From Myxococcales bacterium (lineage in GTDB: Bacteria; Myxococcota; Myxococcia; Myxococcales; Myxococcaceae), in contig JAUXRI010000333.1 in assembly GCA_030681895.1 (NCBI GenBank), forward strand, positions 1-64,000: a stretch of DNA of 64,000 nucleotides, given 5' to 3'. The position numbers were made by a program, and so were the translations under genes. The notes under the pieces are model-generated. The model was given only the letters and a program-made list of their open reading frames with translations. It was not told where the DNA came from and searched no databases. Below are positions 24,840 to 33,702 of this stretch, in pieces (the stretch's first letter is position 1; each line of letters starts with the position of its first letter).

Positions 24840-25913
24840 ATGAATGTCGGACGCACTCGAGGCCAGACCGTGCAGGTGCCGCAGCCCCTTCCGAATATGG
24901 AGGGGCCCGAAGCCGCCGAGCCTTCCGCTGGAGTCGCGGCACCTCGCGACGAGTTCGAGGCAGGCCCCGCGGGCGCCGCGCCCGGCTCCGCCAACGCTGC
25001 CGAGCCCTCGACGCAGGTCTTCGACGACGGGAGCCGCCTCTACCGGTTTCCCGATGGGCGCACGGCATCGCTGCCGTCGGCCGAACACCACCACACCTTC
25101 GCGGCGCAGCAGCTCGCCCAGCGGTTGGGCATCGATGAGAACACCGCGTCGACCCGGGTGCGAGAGCTCGCCTCGCGCCTCGGCCCGAACGGAGACACCG
25201 TGCTCGCCGACGCGCTCGCGACCGGCCGCATGAACGTCGGCCTCGCTGGCATCTCGGGGCCGACGGGTGGAGCACGAAGCGCAGCAGACCTCGAAGCGAC
25301 GCGCGCCGAGCTGAGCCGGCTCTCGGGCCGGCAGGTCGGGCCCATGCTCGACAACCCCAACAATGCCGCCAACGCGTTCGTCGCGTCGGCCAATCGGCAG
25401 CAGCAGGAGACGCTTCGCCAGCTGCTCGACTTCAACCGCGACGCCGGCGTCACCACGAACGTGTCGGTGCACTCCAACGGCGTGAACGCGTTGTCGGAGG
25501 CGCTGCGCGAGCGGCGCGAGGCACGGCTGGGCCAGGTCAACCTCGTCGACGTGAACGTGGCAGGAAATCGCGCGGCGGCGACCGAACAGCTGCAACGCAT
25601 CGTGCAGGCGTCGGACCGCACGTCGCTCACGACGACGGCCGCCGACATGGCGCTGCGACTGAGCCGTGCCGATGGTCCGATGAGGACGCTCATCGGCGCC
25701 GCCGCGGCTGCCGGTGTGCACCACATCCGGGTGCTCGCAGGCTCGGAGCACGGCCTCGCCGACGTGCGTGAACAACTCGAGCGGCAGGGGCGCACGGGGC
25801 CCCTCGATTTCCGCCGCGACCCCGTCACCGGCAACACCTCGCCGGTCAGCCCGCAGAGCTGGGCCAGCCTGCGCTATCAGTACAACAACGGGCGGATGAT
25901 CTACGTGCCCTGA
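24840..25913 (+). CDS. Hypothetical protein, possible alpha/beta-hydrolase fold
   Basis: 357 residues starting ATG at 24840. The first 60 are Pro/Ala/Glu-rich and probably disordered. The remainder is mixed alpha/beta. The segment TTNVSVHSNGVNAL around S212 has the shape of a nucleophile elbow (x-Ser-x-Gly after a beta strand), and H304 in GSEHGLADV is in a suitable position for the catalytic His, so an alpha/beta-hydrolase-like fold is possible. I do not recognise the family, and no signal peptide is seen. The C-terminus (LRYQYNNGRMIYVP) abuts the convergent kelch lipoprotein gene with no gap. Confidence 0.6.
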   Translation: MNVGRTRGQTVQVPQPLPNMEGPEAAEPSAGVAAPRDEFEAGPAGAAPGSANAAEPSTQVFDDGSRLYRFPDGRTASLPSAEHHHTFAAQQLAQRLGIDENTASTRVRELASRLGPNGDTVLADALATGRMNVGLAGISGPTGGARSAADLEATRAELSRLSGRQVGPMLDNPNNAANAFVASANRQQQETLRQLLDFNRDAGVTTNVSVHSNGVNALSEALRERREARLGQVNLVDVNVAGNRAAATEQLQRIVQASDRTSLTTTAADMALRLSRADGPMRTLIGAAAAAGVHHIRVLAGSEHGLADVREQLERQGRTGPLDFRRDPVTGNTSPVSPQSWASLRYQYNNGRMIYVP

Positions 25914-28394
25914 TCAGGGCAGATAGACCCACGTGTCGACGTCGTCGTGCAGCATGACCTTCTGGCGGCTCGAGTCGAAGACGAGCGAGCCGTTCTGCCG
26001 CGACGTTTCACGCGGCTGTCGTTCGAGCCACGACGTACCGTCGAACTCCCACGTCGAGACGGCGCCGAGGGCATCCACACCGAACGTCACCGTCGTGCTG
26101 CGCAAGGCATCGAAGACGCCGCTGAAGGGGCGGTTGCGCGGTTCCTGCGGGCCTATGGCGAAGGTGCGTTGCGTCCAGGTGCCGTTGGCGAGGAGCCATC
26201 GGGTGAGCGTCGGGCCCGAGCGCGTCAACGAGACGAGGCCACGGTCCGCGCCGTCGTAAAATGCGGACTCGGCGGGCTGCGGCGTCGCGCTCACCTGTTG
26301 CCAGCCCGAGGGCTCGAGCGTCCACCGGCCGTCCATGCCGACGAGGAGGATGCGTTGATCAGCGGAGTGAAAGACGAGCCGGCCAGTCGCTCTGCCAGCC
26401 GCGGGCCGGGGACCGGTGAGCTGGCGCTCGACCCACGTCGTGCCGTCCCATTCCCAGGTGTCGTCGAAGTCGTCACCCATCACGCCGCCGGCCTGGTTCA
26501 ACTTCGTGCTCCCGCCGAAGAGGACGACGCGCTGGCGTTGCGCATCGAAGGCGAGACCGGCGCCGTACCGCACCGGCGGTGAGGTCGCTGGGGTCCGAAG
26601 CTGCCAGATCGAGCCGTTCCACTCCCACGTCTCGTTCGTGATGCCGCTCCCTGCGACGATGTGGCCGCCGAAGAGCACCAGCACGCCGCGCCGGGAGTCG
26701 AACGCGACGCTGCCGCTCTGGCGGTACGGCGGCTTGAACGCAGCCCATTGGGACCCGGTGAGCGCGAGCGTCTCGAGCGAGGCGACGACCGTGAGGCGGC
26801 GCCGCGTTGCGTCCCACAACAGCCGCGGGTCGAGCTCGAGCCGCGGAAGGTTCGCGCCTGCCCGCAGCGACCAGCTCGAGCCATCCCAGTCCCACGTCTC
26901 ACGGGGGTAGGTCGAGCCGTTCGAGTACCCGCCGGTGAGGGTGACTCGAGCCGTGTCGGCATCGAATGCGAGGCCGAACTCGGCGCGGGGGCCGGGGCCG
27001 CCACTCGTTGGCCGCTGAGTCCACGCAGCGCCGTCCCATTCCCAGACATCTGACAGGAGCGAAGCGACGCTCGTGGCGTAGCCGCCGTACAGCACCACGC
27101 GTTGGCGTCTCGAGTCGTACGCCATGGCGTGACGGCTTCGCGCTGGAGGCCCCGCGCCCGTGCGCTCGACCCACTGCAGGCCGTCCCATTCCCAGGTGTC
27201 GCCGAGCACCGTGCTCTCGCTCTGCCCACCGAAGAGCACTGTCTTGCGGCGGGCGGCGTCGTACACCATGGCGGCGCTGTGGCGCGGCGGTGGAGCCACC
27301 GGTGTCGCGCGAGTCAGCCACGTGGTGCCGTCCCATTCCCAGGTGTCGGTGGCCAGCTCGTTGGCCCGCACTCCGGCACGAGCGCCGCCGAACAGCACCG
27401 CGCGCCGTCTCACGGCGTCGTACGCCAGTCGGTGGCCCGTCGTCGGTGGCGGTGACTGCGCGGGGAAACGCTGCGTCCAGCTCGAGCCGTCCCACTCCCA
27501 GGTGTCTGCGAATAGCGGCGCGCCATCATGCCCGCCGAACACCAGCACGCGCTGCCTCGCCTCGTCCCACACCGCGTCGTGTCCACCTCGCGCCGTCAGC
27601 GAGAGCGACACCCACGTGTTCTGACATCGCCCGGTGTCGGGTCTGCGTCGCGTGGAGCACGTGCCCGACACACAGACCTGTACATCGACGGCAGTACAGA
27701 CATCGGGGCCGCAGAGCGTGCCGTCGGGAGCGTCTTCTTCCGCGCAGCCGCGGCTCGACTCGCACGCGGCGACACGGCACGGGTTGCTCGGCGCCGGACA
27801 CACCACGGGCGGGTGGGTGCAGCCCGTGGCGCCGCACCCATCGAGCGTGCAGGCGTCACCATCCGAGCAGTCGCGGGCCTGGCCGACACAGCTTCCGGCG
27901 CGGCACTGCCCCGCGAGCACACAGACGTCGAGGCACGCGGCACCGTCGGGCTCACGGCTGGCGCGACAGGCCTGCGTCGTGACGTCGAACGACGCCACCT
28001 CGCACGCGCCCGCCAAGCACTGGGGAATCGCGAGCCCCTCGCCTCGGAGCGTCACCTCGAGCCCCGCGCCTGACAGCACCGACTCGAAGCGACCCACGGC
28101 CGTCGGCGCGAACCGGAGCTCGAGCGGAGACGAGTCACGTGCACCGACGGTCAGCTCACTCGGAGTGACATCGAACGGTGCGTCGACGCTCCACGTGACG
28201 GTCGCGGCCTGGCCTCCGATGTTCGAGATGGAGAGGGGCGCCGTCGCCGTCTGGCCGACGTACGTCGCAGGGAACTCGACCATCATCGAGTCGACGCGAA
28301 GCTCGGCGGGCCCGATCGTGGTGACGCCTGGCGCGCACGAGCGGCAGCCTGTGCCGAGGGCGAGGGTCGTCAGCACGAGCAGGGCGCGGTGCAT
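25914..28394 (-). CDS. Kelch/beta-propeller lipoprotein with Cys-rich region
   Basis: 826 residues. Lipobox LGTGC (C17). Residues about 30-125 form an immunoglobulin-like choice-of-anchor/ASH-type domain (VDSMMVEFPATYVGQTATAPLSISNIGGQAATVTW). A Cys-rich block follows (CSDGDACTLDGCGATGC). The last 550 residues are about ten kelch-like repeats of the form GDTWEWDG..W......P..R....M.YD..R...VLFGG, which build one or more beta-propellers. It is probably a surface protein for binding. The ATG at 28394 was preferred over a TTG two codons upstream. Confidence 0.85.
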   Translation of the reverse strand: MHRALLVLTTLALGTGCRSCAPGVTTIGPAELRVDSMMVEFPATYVGQTATAPLSISNIGGQAATVTWSVDAPFDVTPSELTVGARDSSPLELRFAPTAVGRFESVLSGAGLEVTLRGEGLAIPQCLAGACEVASFDVTTQACRASREPDGAACLDVCVLAGQCRAGSCVGQARDCSDGDACTLDGCGATGCTHPPVVCPAPSNPCRVAACESSRGCAEEDAPDGTLCGPDVCTAVDVQVCVSGTCSTRRRPDTGRCQNTWVSLSLTARGGHDAVWDEARQRVLVFGGHDGAPLFADTWEWDGSSWTQRFPAQSPPPTTGHRLAYDAVRRRAVLFGGARAGVRANELATDTWEWDGTTWLTRATPVAPPPRHSAAMVYDAARRKTVLFGGQSESTVLGDTWEWDGLQWVERTGAGPPARSRHAMAYDSRRQRVVLYGGYATSVASLLSDVWEWDGAAWTQRPTSGGPGPRAEFGLAFDADTARVTLTGGYSNGSTYPRETWDWDGSSWSLRAGANLPRLELDPRLLWDATRRRLTVVASLETLALTGSQWAAFKPPYRQSGSVAFDSRRGVLVLFGGHIVAGSGITNETWEWNGSIWQLRTPATSPPVRYGAGLAFDAQRQRVVLFGGSTKLNQAGGVMGDDFDDTWEWDGTTWVERQLTGPRPAAGRATGRLVFHSADQRILLVGMDGRWTLEPSGWQQVSATPQPAESAFYDGADRGLVSLTRSGPTLTRWLLANGTWTQRTFAIGPQEPRNRPFSGVFDALRSTTVTFGVDALGAVSTWEFDGTSWLERQPRETSRQNGSLVFDSSRQKVMLHDDVDTWVYLP

Positions 28395-28503
28395 GTGCAA
28401 GCGACCGTACCAACGTCAGCGCGGCTCCTGACAGGTTCTGACATCGCCCGGAGCGATGGTGGCGTCTGCTCCACTCCCGGAGCAACAAACGCCCGAGGCC
28501 TCC

Positions 28504-29292
28504 ATGTTCCAGAAAGACTTCAGTGCCATCTCCACCGCCACGCCAGAGACGCTGTGGCCGCAGTACGCCGACGTCAGCCGATGGAAGACGTGGGACGAGG
28601 CCGTGTCGAACGTCACGCTCGATGGCGCGTTCGTCATCGGCGCGCGCGGCACCTTGACGCTGCATGGCAAGCCGACGCTCGACTTCGTGCTGACCGAGGT
28701 GACGCCGAACGTGTCGTTCAGCGACGAGACGAAAGTGGGGCCGATGACGGTGCGCTTCACCCACACGCTCGAGCGGTTGACTGGCGGCACGAAGGTGACG
28801 CACCGGGTGAGCATCGACGGCCCCGGCGCGGATCAGCTCGGCGCGAACATGCACGTCCAGCAGTCGGTCGACACGCTCGCGCGGCTGGGGACGAAGCAGA
28901 CGCCGCTCACGCTCGGCGGCGTCATTCTCTACACGCCCGACGTCACCGCGAAGGTCGCGTTCTACGAGAAGGCCTTCGGGCTCGAGACCGCGAGCCGCGC
29001 GCCAGGTGATGTCTACGTGCAGATGAAGGGCGCGGTGCCGCTCGCGTTCAGCAAGGAGTCCTTCGTCGAGACGATGCTCCCGCTCGCGCCGCGCCCATCG
29101 CGCCCCACCGAGGCTCCGGCGGCTGCCGAGATGATGCTCATCGTCGTGGACGTGAAGGCCGCGTTCGACCGCGCCGTGAAGGCCGGAGCAACGCCGCTGG
29201 TCGCGCCCGTCACCAAGCCGTGGGGCCAGGTGGTGGCGTACGTGAGAGACCTCGATGGTGCGCTCGTCGAGCTCTGCACGCCGTGGAGCTGA
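28504..29292 (+). CDS. SRPBCC - VOC (glyoxalase-like) fusion protein
   Basis: 262 residues. Residues 1-135 are an SRPBCC/polyketide-cyclase-like hydrophobic-ligand domain (FSAISTATPETLWPQYADVSRWKTWDEAV). Residues 140-262 are a VOC/glyoxalase domain (TLGGVILYTPDVTAKVAFYEKAFGLETASRAPG ... VAYVRDLDGALVELCTPW). Each is normally a separate small protein; the fusion may couple ligand binding to metal-dependent chemistry. GAGG precedes the ATG. The gene is 35 bp before the ferritin-like lipoprotein gene on the same strand. Substrate unknown. Confidence 0.85.
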   Translation: MFQKDFSAISTATPETLWPQYADVSRWKTWDEAVSNVTLDGAFVIGARGTLTLHGKPTLDFVLTEVTPNVSFSDETKVGPMTVRFTHTLERLTGGTKVTHRVSIDGPGADQLGANMHVQQSVDTLARLGTKQTPLTLGGVILYTPDVTAKVAFYEKAFGLETASRAPGDVYVQMKGAVPLAFSKESFVETMLPLAPRPSRPTEAPAAAEMMLIVVDVKAAFDRAVKAGATPLVAPVTKPWGQVVAYVRDLDGALVELCTPWS

Positions 29293-29326
29293 CGAGTTCG
29301 GTCTCTTTCGTGAGAACATCGTGTCC

Positions 29327-30175
29327 ATGACTCGACGAACGTTGGTGCTGGTTGGCGCGGCCGCGGGCTCTCTCGTGCAGGGCTGTTCATGCGGTGGAGG
29401 AGACTGCACGTACGTCGCGACCCTCGATGGTGGCTCCCTCGCGGGGTTCTCGCGAGGCCTTCAACTCGATGCTGGAGTCTGCGCGCCGGCGTGCCGGGGA
29501 CTCGAGCTGTGCTCCGTCGAGTCCGCGACCGAGGTGCGATGCACCGTGCAGTGCATCGGTGGCCGCGCGCCTCCCGGGCTTCAGACGCTCTCGGGCGTCG
29601 ACGGCACCGCGGCGTCGTGGCTGGCGCGCATGGGAGAGCTCGAAGGCGCAGCGGTGGCGGCGTTCCTTCACCTCGCTGACGAGCTCGACGCCCACGGACT
29701 CTCCTCGTTCGCCCAGGGCGCGCTCGGCGCAGCGCGTGACGAGGTTCGACATGCCCGGGCGCTCACCGGACTGGCCCTGTCGTTCGGCGCTGCCCCGCGC
29801 GCCAACGCCATCACGCAGACGCCGGTGCGCAGCCTCTTCGAGGTCGCGCTCGACAACGCCGCCGAAGGCTGTGGGCGAGAACGTTTCGGAGCGCACGTCA
29901 ACGTCCTCCAGGCCGCGCACGCGGAAGACGCGCACGTTCGCGCGGTGATGCACGGCGTCGCCTCTGACGAGCTCGCGCACGCCCGGTTCTCGGAGTCACT
30001 CGACGCCACGCTGCGCACGAGGCTCACCGTCGCCGAGCGCCGCCGGCTCTCGGAAGCGCGTGAACAGGCGCTGCTTGGATTGGCCTCGTCGCCGGTTCCC
30101 GAAGCGATGCGTCGCACGCTCGGCCTGCCAGACGTCGACGCCTCCCGCGCGCTCGTCGACACGTTGCTCCACTGA
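29327..30175 (+). CDS. Ferritin-like diiron lipoprotein
   Basis: 282 residues. Lipobox VQGC (C20) gives an anchored protein, with several further Cys in the next 60 residues. A four-helix ferritin-like domain from about 98 to 230 shows metal-ligand pairs E106, E139-xx-H142 (DEVRH), E180 and E215-xx-H218 (DELAH). This matches the E...ExxH...E...ExxH diiron pattern. Location outside the cytoplasm is unusual for a diiron protein. It may bind or oxidise iron, or detoxify oxidants. The neighbours (an SRPBCC-VOC protein upstream, a WYL regulator 7 bp downstream) may form one transcript. Confidence 0.8.
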   Translation: MTRRTLVLVGAAAGSLVQGCSCGGGDCTYVATLDGGSLAGFSRGLQLDAGVCAPACRGLELCSVESATEVRCTVQCIGGRAPPGLQTLSGVDGTAASWLARMGELEGAAVAAFLHLADELDAHGLSSFAQGALGAARDEVRHARALTGLALSFGAAPRANAITQTPVRSLFEVALDNAAEGCGRERFGAHVNVLQAAHAEDAHVRAVMHGVASDELAHARFSESLDATLRTRLTVAERRRLSEAREQALLGLASSPVPEAMRRTLGLPDVDASRALVDTLLH

Positions 30176-30182
30176 GCCCTGC

Positions 30183-30878
30183 GTGGCGCGTCTTCCCCGA
30201 CTGCTGAGCCTGGCGCTCCTCTTCTCCTCTCGCCGGCGCATGCGCGCAGAGGACGCCGCGGAGCAGTTCGGCGTCAGCGTGCGCACCATCTACCGCGACA
30301 TCGCGGCGCTCGAGGAGGCGGGCTTCCCCATCATCGGCACGCCTGGCGACGGCTACCACCTCTCGAGCGGCGCGCACCTCAAGCCCCTCGCCGTGACGCC
30401 AGAAGAGGCCGAGGCGTTGGTGATGGCGACGCGGTTGTTGCTCCGGGACGCCGACGTAGGGCTCGCGAAGCACCTCGCGTCGGCGCGGCTCAAGCTGGAA
30501 GGTGCGCTCGCACCCGAGGCGATGGCGCGCGTGAAACGGCAAGACGTGACGGTGCGCGTGCCGGAGCGTGACGAGAGGGGGCCGCTCTCCACCATCCTCG
30601 ATGCCGTGCACCATCGCTGGGTTCTGACGCTCACGTACGCGGGTGTGCGCCGGCAAGACACGACGGAGCGTGACGTCGAGCCCCTCGGTCTCGTGCGTAC
30701 GGGCAGCTTCTGGTTGATGCCCGCGTGGTGCCGCCTGCGGGGCGACGTGCGCGTATTTCGGTCCGACCGAATCCTCGCCACCACGCCGACGGGCGAGACG
30801 TTCTCACCGCGCGAGGGCGCGACGATGGAAGACCTCACCCGCCAGTACCTCGACGGGGAACGTGACCGCTCGCGCTGA
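30183..30878 (+). CDS. YafY-type HTH-WYL transcriptional regulator
   Basis: 231 residues. An N-terminal winged HTH (about 1-55: RMRAEDAAEQFGVSVRTIYRDIAALEEAGFPI) binds DNA. The C-terminal part (about 130-210) is a WYL-like ligand domain (TYAGVRRQDTTERDVEPLGLVRTGSFWLMPAWC). The start is taken as GTG at 30183, since family sequence begins immediately; a clear ribosome site is not visible. It follows the ferritin-like gene by 7 bp and could regulate that cluster. Such proteins respond to unknown small molecules or nucleic acids. Confidence 0.87.
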   Translation: MARLPRLLSLALLFSSRRRMRAEDAAEQFGVSVRTIYRDIAALEEAGFPIIGTPGDGYHLSSGAHLKPLAVTPEEAEALVMATRLLLRDADVGLAKHLASARLKLEGALAPEAMARVKRQDVTVRVPERDERGPLSTILDAVHHRWVLTLTYAGVRRQDTTERDVEPLGLVRTGSFWLMPAWCRLRGDVRVFRSDRILATTPTGETFSPREGATMEDLTRQYLDGERDRSR

Positions 30879-30976
30879 TCAGCCGTGGCTCATCCATCGC
30901 TGGCCTCTCGGCTGAGCTGCCGACGCCGCCGGGCGCTCACGGTCACGCGGCCGGCGAGCCTCTGGAGTTGCTCGAA

Positions 30977-31822
30977 TCAGCCGGGCTCGTGCGTGTCCAG
31001 CACCGGCGCGAAGCGATGGTACGCAGCCGAGAGCCCGAGCACGAACGCCGTCGCGGCGACTCCGACGATGGACACCCACGGCGGCGGCGCCGAGAGCGCG
31101 ACCCGCAACAGCACCGTCGCCACCGCCAGGCCCGAGTTGCGAAACACCACGTGGTAGCTGGCGCTGTACCGAAGCGAGATGAGCACCACGAGCACGTCGG
31201 CGAAGATGAGCACCGTGTAGAAGGGCTCGAAGAACGGCGCCGCGTGCCACGTCGTGACGAGCCCCAGCGCGCTCCGTGCCGCGAGCAGCATCAACACCGC
31301 CAGGAGCACCAGCGCGATGAGCTTCTTGGCCTTGATGAAGCTCGCCCGGTCGCCCGCGTCCTCCGAGAGCGGCCGGTGCTTCTGCGAGGCGTAATAGATG
31401 CCGAGGCCGACGAAGATGAGCAACGCGCCCACCGCGTACGAGAGCATCGGCCACACCGCCTCACGTGCCTGGTCCCAACGCACCGGCTCGTCGAGGCCGC
31501 CGAAGGGCTCGAAGGCGTGGCGGAGCAGGATGAGCGAGAAGATCTCGAACTGCTTTCCGGCGGCGTTCGCGACCGACTTCGCGAGCGCGAACACCAGGCC
31601 CGTCACCTCGTAGGCAAGCAGCAGGGTGAAGGCGAGCTCGATGGCGTGAAAGTGACTGCGTGGCAGCGCGGCGGCGAAGCGCTCACCCAGCAGGCCGACG
31701 CGCGCCAGCTCGATGACGCCGAGCGAGAGCACGAAGGCACCCACCAATCCCACGGCGAGCACACGCCGGTGCCGAGCGCTCTCGAAGGCGCGCTCCAGGA
31801 TGTCGAAGAGCTGGCTGATCAC
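30977..31822 (-). CDS. Multi-helix membrane protein, unknown function
   Basis: 281 residues with a GTG start and about six to eight hydrophobic helices (for example VLAVGLVGAFVLSLGVIEL, AIELAFTLLLAYEVTGLVFALA, ALLIFVGLGIYY, LIALVLLAVLMLLAA). Charged and amphipathic loops alternate. I do not recognise the family. The terminus FAPVLDTHEPG is polar. The gene stands alone between the WYL regulator and the protease gene. Confidence 0.65.
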   Translation of the reverse strand: MISQLFDILERAFESARHRRVLAVGLVGAFVLSLGVIELARVGLLGERFAAALPRSHFHAIELAFTLLLAYEVTGLVFALAKSVANAAGKQFEIFSLILLRHAFEPFGGLDEPVRWDQAREAVWPMLSYAVGALLIFVGLGIYYASQKHRPLSEDAGDRASFIKAKKLIALVLLAVLMLLAARSALGLVTTWHAAPFFEPFYTVLIFADVLVVLISLRYSASYHVVFRNSGLAVATVLLRVALSAPPPWVSIVGVAATAFVLGLSAAYHRFAPVLDTHEPG

Positions 31823-31891
31823 CTGAGGCGATGAGAACGCCGCGGGCCACCGAAGGGTTCAGCCGCGCTCAACACCCTGAAGTCCGGGAGC

Positions 31892-33220
31892 TCAACGGCG
31901 GCGTGGCAGGCCAGCGTCGGGCGAGAGCGGCTTTCGGGTGGGGCGGTGCTCTGGAGCTGCGAGCGACACGCGCAGCTGGTACCCGGCCGGCCCTTCGGGG
32001 TCTGCCTCGGCCACGCTGACGACGAAGCGGCCCTTCCGCGGCGCCTCGAAGGTGAGGTCGGCCGACATGCCGAGACCACCTTCCGCGACGCGCGCGCCGA
32101 TGAGCTCGTCGACGCCCTCTTCGTCCAGCACCGAGCACAACGCGTCGAGCACGCCGTCCACCCGAAGGTAGACGCGCTGGCCCGCCTCGAGCGGCAGGAC
32201 GTAGCGGTCTTCGTCGCCAGGAAAATCGATGACGCCGTGCAGGTCTTCTCCGATGGTGATGACGCGCGCGTCATCGGGGTCGACGAAGGGCGTGAGGTCT
32301 CGGTCGCCTTCGATGGAGGCGGTGGGCCCGGCGCTGACGTTCGCGACCACGACTTGCGGGCACGTCACGCCGAAGAGCCAGGTGTCGACGTCGACGAGCT
32401 CGGCCGGAGCCAGGTCGCAGTCCGAGACGCTCAGCTCGGCCTCTTCGCTCGTGAGGTGCACCTTGTCGCCGTCGGCTGCTTGAAAGAACCACGCGCCTTG
32501 CGACCGCGCGGGCTCGAACGTGACGGTGTGGCGAGCGCCGGGCTTCGCTGCAGGCAGACTGCGCGCGAGCGGTGACGGGGACGTCGAGATGCCCTGGAGC
32601 CGCGTCAGCACGTCGGCGCCTGACAACGCGAGCGCGAACCGTTCGATGCCGATGAGGCCCGAGATGCCGATGACATCTCCCGTCGACGACACCAGCGCGC
32701 CGCCGCTCTGGCCACCGACGATGGTGGCGTCGCTCTGCAGGAAGGTGAGGTTCTCGAACCGCGCCTCACGCAGCCGCGAGATGACGCCGCGGGTGATGGC
32801 CGGAGCGGGGAACTTCTCGACCTCGCCCGGGTAGCCGATGAGGAACACCTCGTTGCCGATACGCTGGTCGTCGGGCGAGACGATGCGCAGGGGCGGCCGC
32901 TCGAGGGACGCGGGGAGCGGGCCGACCAGCGCGAGGTCTGCGTCGACGTCGATGGCCTTCACCGGCACGTCGACGAACTCGAGGCTCGGCGAGAACGTCA
33001 CGCGCACCTGCTCGTGCGGCCACACCACGTGCGCGTTGGTCAGCACCATACGGCCGTCGAGCAAGACGCCGCTCCCGCCCGAGAGCCCGGCCGAGAGGTA
33101 CGCGATGGAAGGGGAGAGCCGCGCGTAGACCTCAGACGCGGTCAGCGCTGCGGGTGACGAGGGGCGGCAGCTGGTGGTGAGCAGGAGCAGCAGCGCAGTT
33201 CCCGCACGAGCGAAGGTCAT
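31892..33220 (-). CDS. Trypsin-like serine protease lipoprotein
   Basis: 442 residues. Lipobox TTSC (C18). The S1/HtrA-type protease domain (about 25-215) has the triad H64 (TNAHVV), Asp at about 95 (VDADLALVG) and S172 (GGQSGGAL). The rest (about 225-430) is beta-rich with a pre-peptidase-type pattern (ITIGEDLHGVIDFPGDEDRYVLPLEAGQRVYLRV) typical of PPC-like domains. It should act at the cell envelope. The ATG at 33220 is the start that places a clean signal peptide first. No operon partner is evident. Confidence 0.87.
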   Translation of the reverse strand: MTFARAGTALLLLLTTSCRPSSPAALTASEVYARLSPSIAYLSAGLSGGSGVLLDGRMVLTNAHVVWPHEQVRVTFSPSLEFVDVPVKAIDVDADLALVGPLPASLERPPLRIVSPDDQRIGNEVFLIGYPGEVEKFPAPAITRGVISRLREARFENLTFLQSDATIVGGQSGGALVSSTGDVIGISGLIGIERFALALSGADVLTRLQGISTSPSPLARSLPAAKPGARHTVTFEPARSQGAWFFQAADGDKVHLTSEEAELSVSDCDLAPAELVDVDTWLFGVTCPQVVVANVSAGPTASIEGDRDLTPFVDPDDARVITIGEDLHGVIDFPGDEDRYVLPLEAGQRVYLRVDGVLDALCSVLDEEGVDELIGARVAEGGLGMSADLTFEAPRKGRFVVSVAEADPEGPAGYQLRVSLAAPEHRPTRKPLSPDAGLPRRR

Positions 33221-33327
33221 GAGGGTGGTGATGGCATGAGTGCGTCGGAGCTTCCACACGAGGTGGTAGCCCTCTCGATGGGACGCGACGTTTGGCCGCG
33301 GAAACCCGTTCGGGCAGCCGCACCACT

Positions 33328-33633
33328 TCACGCACTCGCGCCGCCGATGGCGAGCGCGACCCAGGCGAGCACCGCGCCGACCGGAGCCGCGAGCGCACCG
33401 AGGACTCCAACGACGATGGGCCACACGCGACCGCCACCATTCGCCCGTCGCGCCTTCACGCCCGTCACCACGGCTGCGACGCCGAGCCCGAACTGCACCG
33501 ACGCGAACAGGAAGAAGAGGCCCTGCCAGAGGTCGAGCTCCGACGGATTCGAGCTCACCATCGCGAAGAAGACGCCGGCGTTGAGGGGAATGACGAGCAG
33601 CGAGAAGAGCGCCGTCACGACCGGAGTGTTCAT
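33328..33633 (-). CDS. Small three-helix membrane protein
   Basis: 101 residues, almost entirely hydrophobic: TALFSLLVIPLNAGVFFAMV, LWQGLFFLFASVQFGLGVAAVV and WPIVVGVLGALAAPVGAVLAWVALAI. These give three membrane helices separated by short loops, with a basic loop KARRANGGGR between helices two and three. No family is recognised. It lies divergently from the alpha/beta-hydrolase gene and in the same direction as the serine protease gene, 107 bp upstream of it. Confidence 0.6.
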   Translation of the reverse strand: MNTPVVTALFSLLVIPLNAGVFFAMVSSNPSELDLWQGLFFLFASVQFGLGVAAVVTGVKARRANGGGRVWPIVVGVLGALAAPVGAVLAWVALAIGGASA

Positions 33634-33702
33634 GCCGTGACGTTGCCACGTCTGGTGCTTCTGCGCTGGCTCCGACCGCACCGCTGACCAAGACTCACGC
33701 CC

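Noticed and set aside
27617..28455. 17-bp identity gttctgacatcgcccgg at about 27619 and 28436
   Set aside because: One copy is inside the kelch gene and the other is upstream of it; with no further copies seen, chance or local gene conversion cannot be separated, so no element is called.
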